Source: Littorina saxatilis
Lineage: Eukaryota > Mollusca > Gastropoda > Littorinimorpha > Littorinidae
Length of the DNA: 64,000 bases
Assembly (NCBI RefSeq): GCF_037325665.1
Contig: NC_090260.1
Coordinates: 31,371,156 to 31,435,155, forward strand
Reading direction: 5' to 3'
Shown: positions 11,291-21,769 of the stretch, in pieces
Position numbering within the stretch: the stretch's first letter is position 1
Layout of the letters: the number at the start of each line of letters is the position of its first letter
The notes under the pieces: generated by a model
What the model saw: the letters and a program-made list of their open reading frames with translations, nothing else
What the model was told of the DNA's origin: nothing
The model's database searches: none
Translations under genes and position numbers: made by a program

Positions 11291-11668
11291 ACAAAGCTTT
11301 TGGGGCTTTTCTGGCATGACGCAGGCTGTTGCGAAAAATGAAGAACACCGAGGTGCGCGCAGTCGGGTCTCCTACAGCGCCAGAGCAACGCGATGGCATC
11401 TCCATTTGACGTGGTGGGGTCGCCAAGAACGCCATGCAACGGCGCGCACTTTGAGTATGCACAAAGTACGCGCCGTCGCTTGGCGTCAGTGTTTTTATGT
11501 TCACTCTTTTGTGTTCAATATCATTTTACAGAATGTGAAAATTTTTCAGGAAATACATTTGAGAAATGTCTTGGAAAGCATTATTTTGTACTTCCTTCAT
11601 TTTCACGCTGAAAAGAGTCTCTGTGTGTGCGCTTGCGAGTGTGTGCAGTATACACAACAGTGGTTTGA

Positions 11669-11701
<33 letters not shown>

Positions 11702-11877
11702 CCCTGTCTCATATATATAATCATCTCACACAAACATTGAAGGTAAAATGCAAGACTAATATTTCAAGATTTATTCCTCTTTCTTTTTAACATTTCAAAT
11801 ACAAAACTTGAAAAACAATTGTTACTGTAACTTCTCAACTCTTTCTTTCTCTCTTCCTCCCTCACACACACACACAC
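11291..11877. other. No gene recognised; CpG-richer patch at 11316-11490
   Basis: The patch has open frames on both strands but no convincing splice signals. A short GT tract lies at 11669-11698. Confidence 0.3.
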
Positions 11878-12583
11878 ATATAGCTAAGATAAACCACATG
11901 GACCAAAGTAAGATTGACATAAAGTACAACAACAAAATATTTTCTTCAACTCGATGATAAACGTAAAAGTATAAACAAAAACTTTCTTTCTTTATTTGGT
12001 GTTTAACGTCGTTTTCAACCACGAAGGGTTATATCGCGATGGGGAAAGGGGGGGGGGGGGGGGGGGGGGAGGGGGGGGATGGGATAGAGCCACTTGTCAA
12101 TTGTTCTTTCTTTCTTTATTTGGTGTTTAACGTCGTTTTCAACCACGAAGGTTATATCGCGACGGGGAAAGGGGGGGATCGAATGGGATAGAGTCACTTG
12201 TTAATTGTTTCTTGTTCACAAAAGCACTAATCAAAAAAATGCTCCAGGGGCTTGCAACGTAGTACAATATATGACCTTACTGGGAGAATGCAAGTTTCCA
12301 GTACAAAGGACTTAACATTTCTTACATACTGCTTGACTAAAATCTTTACAAAAATGGACTATATTCTATACAAGAAACACTTAACAAGGGTAAAAGGAGA
12401 AACAGAATCAATAGTCGCGTCTTACGACATGCTGGGGAGCATCGGGTAAATTCTTCCCCCTAACCCGCGGGGGGTACACATATAGCTAAGATAAACCACA
12501 TGGACCAAAGTAAGATTGACATAAAGTACAACAACAAAATATTTTCTTCAACTCGATGATAAACGTAAAAGTATAAACAAAAA
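11878..12583. repeat. About 105-base direct duplication flanking poly-G and SINE-tail pieces
   Basis: The sequence from ATATAGCTAAGATAAACCAC through AAGTATAAACAAAAAC occurs at 11878-11984 and again, apparently identical, at 12478-12583. Between them lie two copies of the SINE tail piece CTTTATTTGGTGTTTAACG (about 11990 and 12107), long G runs and roughly 270 bases of plain DNA. Confidence 0.7.
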
Positions 12584-12747
12584 CAATACTTTTCCTTCAA
12601 TGTACTAACTTCTGTTCAAACAACTGTGATTTTAACAAGACTCTAAACAGTTAAAACAAAATATAAAAACACTTAGTACAAAGATCTGTACTGACAGTCA
12701 ACAAAACCTTTACCCCCAAAACACAGGTACACTTTCGATCTGGACAA

Positions 12748-13232
12748 GAAGTCACTTTCTTCGAAGAAAAAAAATCTACATCATTCGGAAAGGTTTGAAG
12801 TTATGATTTTCAAAATATAAACTTACTTCCTCAAAATTCTAAATCAATGAGGCCCCTGTCATAACAGATCTTTTGTTGCAAATTATTTGTTGAAAGAAAA
12901 AGCCACAATTACAAACTTTACATCAGGTCAAGAAGTTACTTTCACAGAAAGAAACTAAAAAATTACCTGAAAAGTTTGAAGTTGTGGGTGTCAAAATACA
13001 AACTTCCTTCCTCAACATTTCAAATGAATGGGGCCCCTGTCAAAACAGATCTTTTGTTGCAAATGCTTTTGTTGAAGGACACAGCTACACCTCACATTAA
13101 GGGAAGAAGTTACTTACTTTCACGGAAGGAAAGCACATTTCTTGGAAAAGTTTGAAGTTGCGGGTTTCAACATCCAAAACTACTTCCTCAAAGTCAAAAT
13201 TTCAAATCAATGCGATCTCTGTCAAAAGAAGA
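12748..13232. repeat. Tandem repeat, period about 178 bases, 2.7 copies
   Basis: Diverged units share GAAGTTACTTTC, AAAGTTTGAAGTTG, TTCAAAT(C/G)AATG and CAGATCTTTTGTTGC. Non-coding. Nothing else recognised between 12584 and 13530. Confidence 0.75.
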
Positions 13233-13530
13233 TACTGTGGCAACTTTCTCTGTGGAGTTGGCGGACTTTCAGTTTCACAAAGATAGTTGCGCCCAAAGAC
13301 GTTACTGACTGTAAATATACTCTTTAAGCTGTTTCATATTTTTCCTAATTTCGTATTCCATGCCCTGTGATACATAAAGATTAATTTACAAAGTTCCGAA
13401 GTCTTTTTTTGGTACATGCAGTGTCGTCCATGCAGGTAGATCAGATTATTTGTGTGTGCCGTTACAGCAGAAGCCTCTTGTCAGCCACCTTTTTCATTCA
13501 ATCATTGCTCTTCATGTCTCTTGTCTTAAA

Positions 13531-13829
13531 CCGTTTTTACCCCGCCATTTAGGCAGCCATAAGCCGCTTTCGGGGGAAGCATGCTGGGTATTTTCGTGTT
13601 TCTATAACCCACCGAACTCTGACATGGATTACAGGATCTTTTTCGAGCGCACTTGGTCTTGTGCTTGCGTGTACACACGGGGGTGTTCGGACACCGAGGA
13701 GAGTCTGCACACAAAGTTGACTCTGATAAATAAATCTCTCGCCGAACGTGGGGACGAACTCACGCTGACAGCGGCCAACTGGATCTGATACAAATCCAGC
13801 GCACTACCGACTGAGCTACATCCCCGCCC
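13531..13829 (-). mobile_element. SINE-A, reverse, lacking its 3' tail
   Basis: Body and tRNA head present, ending in the box A region, which continues directly into the 22-base tandem array. Confidence 0.85.
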
Positions 13830-14136
13830 TGACTGAGCTACATCCCCGCCCTGACTGAGCTACATCCCCGCCCTGACTGCGCTACATCCCTGCCCTGACT
13901 GAGCTACATCCCCGCCCTGACTGCGCTACATCCCCGCCCTGACTGCGCTACATCCCTGCCCTGACTGCGCTACATCCCCGCCCTGACTGAGCTACATCCC
14001 CGCCTGACTGCGCTACATCCCCGCACTGACTGAGCTACATCCCCGCCCTGACTGAGCTACATCCCCGCCCTGACTGAGCTACATCCCCGCCCTGACTGTG
14101 CTACATCCCCGCCCTGACTGCGCTACATCCCCGCCC
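13808..14136 (-). repeat. 22-base minisatellite made of SINE box A, 15 units
   Basis: Unit (plus strand) TGACTGAGCTACATCCCCG + CCC, i.e. the 5' 22 bases of the SINE-A tRNA head. Fifteen units: one is 21 bases; units vary at ACTGAG/ACTGCG/ACTGTG and CCCCG/CCCTG. No spacers, so this is not a CRISPR. Confidence 0.95.
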
Positions 14137-14775
14137 TGTGGGTTTGTCTTCAAAGGAGTTAGAAAGAAGTCAGAGTTCAACAGGAAGATTGTGGGAACAT
14201 TGATTTGACCACAGATGAAAACTGTCCTCAGCTAGGCAAGTACACATACCAACCTAAATAAAGCTGAGAAAAAAAATCAATGCAGCTACCGTGATGTACA
14301 ATTAAAAAAGGCAAGAACATTCACACAATCTTGCTTTCAAAATTGAATTTCAATCCAGACGAATTGTCCACACCAAAAAAGTCCAATCGCACAGGCATCA
14401 TTCACAAATATTTTCAATATCACTCAATGCTCTAAGAACTTGCGTTTTCATGGCAACTGGTCGGTTGACAGAGTTCTAATGTTTGCCTCTTGCTGCTTAA
14501 AAAAGTGTCACCAAAGTATAAGAGCACACACACTCTCAGCCATTCTCAACTCTTCATGTAATTCAACCTGACAGCCAAGACAGGAAATGCAAGGACAGGT
14601 ATGAGATAGTTCTGCAACAACCCATACAGACTTGAGCTAATTCCATAGCCACTTGCTGACCAAAAGCTGTGCGTTGATTGGCTAAGCTTCTTGCTGTACA
14701 AAGGGGTTGACGATGTTATTTTTGAACATCGTCTATTCCCTCGGAACTGATTTACAAAAGCTGCTCCTCCATTGG

Positions 14776-14915
14776 CTAAGCTTCCTGCTGTACGAAGGGG
14801 TTGGCGATGGCTTCCATTCCATCGGCTGGACAGATGAGAACGACAGACGTCCCGCGACACACCACCAGCCCCAGGTGACGAGTGTCCTCGGTCAACTTCA
14901 GGGGGTCGTCGGGGT
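14776..14915 (-). CDS. LSM7: U6 snRNA-associated Sm-like protein LSm7, exon 3 (C-terminal)
   Basis: Last coding exon. With one base from exon 2 it codes for 46 residues (DPDDPLKLTEDTRHLGLVV... to ...NPFVQQEA) and a TAG stop. This is the Sm2 half of LSm7, including the CRGTSVVLI strand, nearly identical to vertebrate LSm7. Acceptor is CTATGTCACAG. LSm7 is one subunit of two seven-membered rings: LSm1-7 (cytoplasmic mRNA decapping) and LSm2-8 (binds the 3' end of U6 snRNA in the nucleus). The acceptor and first 20 bases of this exon are repeated twice in the upstream intron. Confidence 0.97.
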
Positions 14916-15149
14916 CTGTGACATAGACACACATAAAAACATTTAGCTTTGTCTGAAGAAACACATCTGCCAAGTGGATTAGACTTCAGAGGGTCGTCGG
15001 GGTCTGTGACATAGACACAAATAAAAACATTTAGTTTTGTCTGAAGAAACACATCTGCCAAGTGGATTAGACTTCAGAGGGTCGTCGGGGTCTGTGACAT
15101 AGACACACATACAAACATATCGTTTTGTCTGAAGAAACACATCTGCAGA
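14895..15149 (-). repeat. Tandem triplication (88-base period) of the LSM7 exon 3 acceptor
   Basis: Units begin at 14895, 14983 and 15071. Each holds a pyrimidine-rich tract, CACAG acceptor and ACCCCGACGACCC. Only the 14915 copy continues into the true exon; the copies at 15003 and 15091 continue into CTGAAGTCTAATCC. Confidence 0.9.
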
Positions 15150-15169
15150 ATTTGTTAAGGAGAGAGATA

Positions 15170-15490
15170 GGCGCAATAGCCAAGTGGATAAGACGACGGC
15201 AACCCATGTGGAAGGTTAATATTTAAAATCTCGGCAGGACCAAATGGGTCAAGGGTCGAGATTTAAATTAAAATTAAATAGTTAAATTTCCTTCAGTTCT
15301 TACATTTCAGATGGGTTGTCGATAGACCACATCATCTGGACCTGGACTGTTAAATATTTTAAATCCCGGCAGCGCCCAGATGGTTAAGACTTAAGGTCGA
15401 AGATTTGAAAATTAAATTAAAATAAAAAGATTACAATTCCTTCTTAAATTTCAGACGGGTTGTCGATGACCCACACCATCTGGATTGTTA
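15170..15490 (+). repeat. tRNA-like SINE fragment with doubled body
   Basis: Begins GGCGCAATAGCCAAGTGGATAAGAC (box-A-like). It then has two diverged copies of a unit of about 160 bases, each with AATCYCGGCAG and AGA(T/C)GGGTTGTCGAT. LSM7 intron 2. Confidence 0.5.
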
Positions 15491-15754
15491 AGTTCAAATT
15501 ACGCCACTGTTTATTTGTTTGTTCACAAAGATAATCCTTTAAAAAGTGATCAATAGGAAGATCCAATGACATTTGAAGAGTACATGAAGTCTCAATCAAA
15601 ACCTCCCAATAATTTCAAAGATACACTTTTGTGAGGCTCTGAGACGCCCACAACCCAGGAAGTACGGTGAAGGTTAAGCATAGTGCAAGAAGCAGCAAGC
15701 AGCAGTATAATAATGTTAACTGAAAGGTAAGCATTCTGATTTTCATAACAAGAC

Positions 15755-16113
15755 ACGACGGGCACAATGGCTTGGTGGTAAGACGCCGGCCTCCAAAGCG
15801 GAAGCTGGTCATGTGTTTTGAATCCTGACTGTGCCTGGTGGGTTAAGGTGGAGATTTTTCCGCTAGTGCCTTATCCCCCTTCATGTGTACACACAAGCAC
15901 AAGCCCAAGCGCGCATGGAAAAGATCCTATAATCCATGTCAGAGTTCGGTGGGTTATAGAAACACAAAAATACCCAGCATGATTCCTCCGAAAGCGGCGT
16001 ATGGCTGCCTAAATGGCGGGGCAAAAACAGGCATTCACGTAAAAATCCACTCGTGCAAAAACATGAGTGTACGTGCGAGTATCAGCCCACGAACGCAGAG
16101 GAAGAAGAAGACA
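15755..16113 (+). mobile_element. SINE-A body with a different tRNA head (SINE-A2)
   Basis: Head GGGCACAATGGCTTGGTGG with box-B-like TTTTGAATCCTG, then from CATGTGTACACAC onward the SINE-A body and (GAA)n-type tail. Ends 30 bases from LSM7 exon 2. A better preserved copy of this chimera is at 54935-55319. Confidence 0.8.
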
Positions 16114-16142
16114 ACAAGACACACACACTGACACAGGCTCAC

Positions 16143-16214
16143 CTCTTAAAAACTCTGTGGTACCGTCCAGTACAAGGTTCAACAGAGGATCAAATCCTTT
16201 CAGAATTCCTGTGG
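16143..16214 (-). CDS. LSM7: LSm7, exon 2
   Basis: 72 bases between acceptor TTGCTTCCAG and donor AGAG|GTGAGC, phase 1 at both ends. Codes for ATGILKGFDPLLNLVLDG followed by TTEFLR: the Sm1 motif core with the FDPLLNLVL RNA-binding loop typical of LSm7. Confidence 0.97.
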
Positions 16215-16513
16215 CTGGAAGCAAAAGAGAGCAAACATTTCAAGATCTTTTTCAAATTCGCTTCTCACAGAAATCTTGAAACTAATTTTGGGTGATAAGT
16301 TAGCAAGATTTTCAACATTTTGCAATGCCACCCCTTTGAGAAATGTGTCATGCCCACTGTTCATTTGTTTTTAAAGTTTTTAGCCTCTTCCAACTGACCC
16401 AAAAATGCTAAACTTTACGTTCATTTTGAATCGTTGAAACAAATTCTTATCACAAAAATGACATGTAGAACTTTGAGTGTTTGTTGGTTATCTCTTGCAT
16501 AAATTTGTAAAGT

Positions 16514-16515
<2 letters not shown>

Positions 16516-16594
<79 letters not shown>
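16516..16594. repeat. (CA)n microsatellite
   Basis: Uninterrupted CA run of about 78 bases in LSM7 intron 1. Confidence 0.98.
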
Positions 16595-16596
<2 letters not shown>

Positions 16597-16639
16597 CAGC
16601 CGGTCACTCAAAGTAAATATTTGCCGTATTAATGGCTTG

Positions 16640-16785
16640 AGATTTACTGGCCGATGTGAATGCGCGATATATTGTGTACAAAATTCCATCTCACACGGCA
16701 GAAATTAATATGTAAAGCGCTTAGAGAACGTCAAGCGCTATATAAATCTCCCATTATATAAATAAATAAATAAATAAATTTGTAT
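16640..16785 (+). repeat. SINE-B-like 3' end
   Basis: Shares TTTACTGGCC...CATCTCACACGGCA with SINE-B, then AAGCGCTTAGAG, AGCGCTATATAAATC and an (AAAT)n tail. Confidence 0.6.
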
Positions 16786-17252
16786 CCTTCACCCAAAGAT
16801 TCTGAAATCAGGAGAGAAACAGAACAGTTATTGAGTTAAGCTGTTCATTTTATGTTAATTTCTCATGAATGATTTTGCTGAGGAGACATTAAATTTAAAA
16901 CTATGTTGCAAGACACTTGATCATTGTAAACACTACCTACTCATGCAATACTGCTCTCACACAGGTAACTAAACAGGTATACTTTTTTTCAAAAAGAGAG
17001 AGAGTCAATTACAAGACATGTATACATGCTTATGTTCAAGGGTTATGGAATATATACAATACAAAAGTGTTTTTGTTGTTATAACATCCAGCCCTCTCCC
17101 AAAGAGGGACTACTCTACATTACAGTTACACACATGGAGAGAAAGAAGATTAGACACATAGAAAAAGACCCAGAGACACTCAGACAGTGAGAGTGAAAGA
17201 CAGTACAGAGAGACGTAGAAAAACAACATCACAGCTTTAAAAGTTCTATTTT

Positions 17253-17586
17253 AACACAATGCAGGGACCGGCACGGTTGGCCTAGTGGTAAGGCGTCCGC
17301 CCCGTGATCGGGAGGTCTTGGGTTCAAACCCCGGCCGGGTCATACCTAAGACTTTAAAATTGGCAATCTAGTGGCTGCTCCGCCTGGCGTCTGGCATTAT
17401 GGGGTTAAGTGCTAGGACTGGTTGGTCCGGTGTCAGAATAATGTGACTGGGTGAGACATGAAGCCTGTGCTGCGACTTCTGTCTTGTGTGTGGCGCACGT
17501 TATATGTCAAAGCAGCACCGCCCTGATATGGCCCTTCGTGGTCGGCTGGGCGTTAAGCAAACAAACAAACAAACAAACACAATGCA
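17253..17586 (+). mobile_element. SINE-C, full length, with target duplication
   Basis: CCGGCACGGTTGGCCTAGTGG (box A) and GGGTTCAAACCCC (box B), then the SINE-C body and (CAAA)n tail. Flanked by AACACAATGCA at 17253-17263 and 17576-17586. LSM7 intron 1. Confidence 0.9.
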
Positions 17587-17668
17587 CAGAGCAGAACTTT
17601 CTTATACGGATCCATTACTCACAGACGTAAGTGAACATTGTTTGCGAGCCATTGACAACTCCACTTAC

Positions 17669-17768
17669 CCTCGCGACCTCCACTGAACTTGACCCGGATC
17701 TGTTTGTCAAGGTATTTTGCAAGGTCAAGGATACTTTCCTTTTTCTTCTTCTCTTTGTCCCTGTCCAT
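17669..17768 (-). CDS. LSM7: LSm7, exon 1 (N-terminal)
   Basis: ATG at 17768 starts MDRDKEKKKKESILDLAKYL, then a conserved QIRVKFSGGRE. It ends in phase 1 at donor GAGG|GTAAGT. The exon has a good acceptor (GGTTTGCAG) ending at 17778, so an untranslated exon should lie upstream; I could not place it. Total product is 33+24+46 = 103 residues, equal to human LSm7. No truncation or frameshift seen. Confidence 0.95.
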
Positions 17769-18288
17769 AGTGGCCCCCTGCAAACCAGAAAATCCATGAA
17801 AGTACTCAGTGGAACCTCCAATTTAAGTCACCTGCTATTTTAAAGAGCTTGCTTTTTCACACTGTATATATCTAAATCTCAACAAAGAGAGAGAGCAGGG
17901 CCTAGCATTGAAAAAGTGAGTTCAGCTTACAAAGGCGGGGATTTTGAAGATTTGTTGGAGATTTTTTTTACCTAAAATGACTTTGTCACTGAATGGCTGA
18001 CCACGTTCAACAATGTCGCTTCGAGACATTATTTCAAGTCTAGAGCTATACACTGAAACACCGGCACAAAGCATGCTCGTGCGATGCCAGAGGAAGTACG
18101 TGCTCAAGCAAACTGTCAAACCGATTGAGAATTGAACCGAACGGCGCACAAAACGAAAGCGGGGACTGTTTGGGTTTACCGTTTGGGAATAACAGGTTTT
18201 TGCATTTCGGTGTACACCAAATCGAGTTCCGCGTACTGGAGATGTTATTTTGGCGTAAAGTACGCCGAACGGCTTACAATGCTAGGCC

Positions 18289-18430
18289 CTGAGAGAGAGA
18301 GAGAGAGAACAAGAACAAGAACAATTCTTTATTTAATGAGAGTAATAGAGTAAGCAGTGATCTGCTTTTTTACATCTGGCCCTCGCCCTAAAGAGGGACT
18401 AGTCTAAAATTGCTAAAGAATAAGCAAGTA
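18289..18430 (+). repeat. (GA)n plus tail repeat with GGCCCTCGCCCTAAAGAGGG
   Basis: The same tail is at 26216-26400 (CCGGCCCTCACCC...AAAGAGGGACTA) and 17085-17110, each near a GA tract. Probably the 3' end of an old SINE or LINE. Confidence 0.5.
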
Positions 18431-18759
18431 AAGAAAACTACTGCTACATGATTATAATAAAATGAGAGTAAGAACATATCATCAATTTACATACAATACA
18501 TTGCTTAAATGAAAAATGTAAGTTCATTTGACATGAGTTAAAGGGATAGTATCCGCCGGGAAAAGGCCTTCAGATCGCTTTCAAAGCTTCACCATAAGAT
18601 TCTATGTTACAAATAATGCTACCATCCACGAGGAATAACTTTACTTTGCAAATTCAACAGTTTTGATAGCTAATTAACTGTCGTAAAAGAATCCAAGGAA
18701 AGAGCACTCTTGTAATGGTTGGGTGATTTCCCTTTGTCCAATTTGTCACAACAATCAAA

Positions 18760-18794
18760 ATGGCGTCTCTCGGCGATTATTTTAGTCTGACAAG
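18760..18794 (+). CDS. Candidate first exon of a small plus-strand gene
   Basis: ATG in context ATCAAAATGGCG starts MASLGDYFSLT and ends AAG|GTGAGT in phase 2. Only weakly supported by itself. It pairs in frame with the acceptor at 19879 to give MASLGDYFSLTR then LWKFHVQNNNRAAPAREK. Not recognised. Confidence 0.4.
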
Positions 18795-19878
18795 GTGAGT
18801 GTTACATAGTAAACGTTATCTGACAGAAAATAATGCTTTCGATGAGACAGTCAGTATCTGTTTACAAGTTGCTCTGAGCAGGACTGCAAAGCCTGAATCG
18901 ATCAAATAGCTCTGGTGCACTCCGAATCATTCGCCTTGATAGAGATCATTCAGTACTGGTAGTACTCAGTCCGATTATCTTGGACATGTGTGTTGCCTGT
19001 TGGTGATCCTTTCAAATATATGTCTCTGAAGTTGCACTTTTACTCCTTTACGTATATATGCATTGTTAAAGCCATATGTACTCGATGACTATACACGCTA
19101 ATTGCTTTACCAACAGCTGGAGACAGACTAAATTAAGTTCCCTGCAAAATATTGTGGTCTAGGACCCCTTAAATGTTGAGATATATATTTGAATTTTCAT
19201 TTTGATCTGGATCGTCCTATTTATAGATTTGGCAACACATGTAACGTTGATGCAAGGGAGAGAACACCGCGGCTTTGTTGACATCCTCACTTTTTCAGAG
19301 GCTAGAACAAGCTGTAATGCATGTATTATGGTCCGCGCATGGTGACGTATCGTCATTATATGGTCTTATGGTGCGTTTGACATCGATTGTGGGCAAACTA
19401 CACTTTGTAAACACGGGAGTGCGTTCGTATGCCTTTAAAACTTCCATTCATGTCACTGATCGATCACTTGGAACAGTAAACGTGCGCTTTGCGTGCAAGA
19501 CGGAGTTCGAAGCAGTATTTCACCGAACATGAGAGAGCTCTGAAAATCGTGTTTATTCTCAGAATAGTAACCCAAAAGAGAAGACATACTTATCCCACTG
19601 AACAGTGTCGAGGAAATCATTGTCTTGTGCATTTGTTATGTGTGTGTGTGTGTGTGTGTGCCTGTGTGTTTGTGTGTTCTCAGACTTGTGTATGCATGAT
19701 CACTGTGTGTGTGCGTGTGCGCGTGTGTGTGTGTGCGCATGCAGGGGAGTATATATGTCAAACTCAAGTGAGCTTTTCTTGAAGTTGATGATGATTGAAG
19801 TTTGATACAATAACTCATTAACTGTAAGGTGGATTGATGAATAGTGTATCCTTTTCATGAATTTGTCTTTATTTCCAG

Positions 19879-20093
19879 GCTATGGAAGTTTCATGTTCAA
19901 AACAACAACAGAGCTGCCCCTGCAAGAGAAAAGGTGCGGAGGCAGGATAGGGAGAGGAATTAGCAGTCTCTATGTGTGGGCAGATGAAGAGGAAAGTCCT
20001 CTCAAACTGAAATTGGTTTGCTGGGGAAGAAGGCTGATCCAAAAAACAACACCGCCCTCCAAGTCCAACCCTCCTCTAAACTCAATAATTCCA
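19879..20093 (+). CDS. Candidate exon 2 of the small plus-strand gene
   Basis: Acceptor TTTATTTCCAG and donor CCA|GTAAGTACC. Read from the 18760 exon, the frame stops after ...REKVRRQDRERN (39 residues in all). An internal donor AAAAG|GTGCGG at 19933 would instead join in phase 0 to the next exon and give 65 residues. It could equally be a non-coding transcript. Confidence 0.35.
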
Positions 20094-20379
20094 GTAAGTA
20101 CCTTTTTATTCTGCAAGATTTGTTAGGTGGATGACTTTGTTGCAGGGTATATTAAATAATGACAAAAAGTGAGGTTTGCAGGTCTCAGTCGCAAATTATA
20201 TTACTGGTGCCTATTGTTTTTTGCTATTCTAGTGAATGTGTATACATATATTTATTTCCTATTTTCAGAAGATAATGACAAATAATTAAAATTCAGCTTC
20301 AGCATCCAGATTTTGTCGATATTTTGTGCAGTTAAATGTCACTACACACAACCTTTTAGTGTCTCATAAAGGGAAATAC

Positions 20380-20592
20380 AAATGAACAGTCCCCACAATT
20401 GGGGTGCTGTACCATGAAACCCCTCTTTTAAAAACCTTTACAATTCAAGATCTCCCCTATTTTAAGACCTTGCGTTTCAGATGTTTAGGTCTTAACCTCT
20501 GCACATTTACCTTCATTGTAAGACTTCTTGCTTTTTAAGACCTTATTTTCTCAGATTTTGGGGGGTCGTAAAAGGGGGTTCCACTGTATTCT
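20380..20592 (+). mobile_element. P-MITE (TACAGTGGAACCCC), worn copy
   Basis: Ends in ...GGTCGTAAAAGGGGGTTCCACTGTA and contains TTTTAAGACC; the left end is degenerate. Confidence 0.55.
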
Positions 20593-21535
20593 AAAATATG
20601 AATTCTTGTTTACTGTTTAAACTACACCCATTTGCTCTTTGTAAATGAAGGATATTTTTCAGATTGATTATTTCTGCCTCCATACTGATCTTTATAATAT
20701 ATATGACACATTGGCGAGCAGATTCCATGATCATGCTAAAAATGTAGGAAGTCATAATTATGATGTTTAGGTTTTAGAATTGTGTATGCCTTGCAGTTCA
20801 AATTCATGTCTGCCTTCCTGTTCAATTGTTTAAAAATCAAGACAATCCCTGAGACACATTTTCCAACCACATGTCACACAGCAGTTCTGCTTGAAACATC
20901 AGAATCGAATAGTATACCAAACAGGCCTTTATGCGGTTTAGCACTTGACTACTGCTGCTTCCAATTCAATACCACTTGTGCAGAAAAAAATTAGAGATAC
21001 AGTGGAGCCCTTCTTTTAAGATATTACAAACTCAATTAAAGATCAAAACTTGACTAAATGTAAAAAGCAATATGTGTTAGAATGGAGGTTATAAACAGAA
21101 ATCTGAGAAAGTAATGTCTTAAAAGACAAATGTTTAGAAAAAAAGGCGGGGGGGGGGGGGGGTGGCAAACTTAGGTTTTACTGTTCAATGCATGGGTAAA
21201 CTGGGCATTCATTCCAAGTACCTAAAGATGTGTAACTGGCACTTTTGCTCATCGGTAGTACTGGAACACATTTTTACACAGTGCCACTGGTCAGTGTGTC
21301 AGAATGCCAACAATCTGGAAAGCCTATGCCTACAAGTAAACCCCCCCCCCCCCACCACACACACACACCTTTTACTCACACCTGCACCCCATTACATAGA
21401 TGAATAGATTACAAATACTATTCTTTTACTTTTTATTTTCACACTTTTTCTTGCATTTGGTTCATGTTTATTTTTTGAAGTTTGATTCTGAATCAAGCGT
21501 CTTTAGTGATGGGTGGTTTTCTGTTTATGCTCCAG
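20593..21535. other. No feature beyond a poly-G run at about 21148
   Basis: AT-rich intronic-looking DNA. A C run then CA repeats lie at 21342-21368. Confidence 0.4.
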
Positions 21536-21650
21536 GACTTCAAGGCACTGGTGCTTGATGACAGCAGGCTCCCACTGGCCCACACACAGAGAAGAGATTG
21601 GAGGTGCCCTCGCCCTGGAAGAAGAGGATGGAAATATCAATAAAACAAAA
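21536..21650 (+). CDS. Candidate exon 3 of the small plus-strand gene
   Basis: Acceptor TTTATGCTCCAG, then DFKALVLDDSRLPLAHTQRR and on to a TAA stop in the frame set by the 19933 donor. Other frames stay open longer, so the coding choice is uncertain. Confidence 0.3.
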
Positions 21651-21769
21651 CGATACGCAACATTCACACAGCTTACATTGTGGACATACATATTTGGCTA
21701 TTTGGGTGAAGGTGTAAGAGTCGCCATGTGCAGTTGCTGTGTATGGGTCATAGGAATGACAATTTAGAT

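Noticed and set aside
13808-14136. CRISPR-like regular array
   Set aside because: Units are contiguous with no spacers and clearly derive from a SINE head; the genome is animal.
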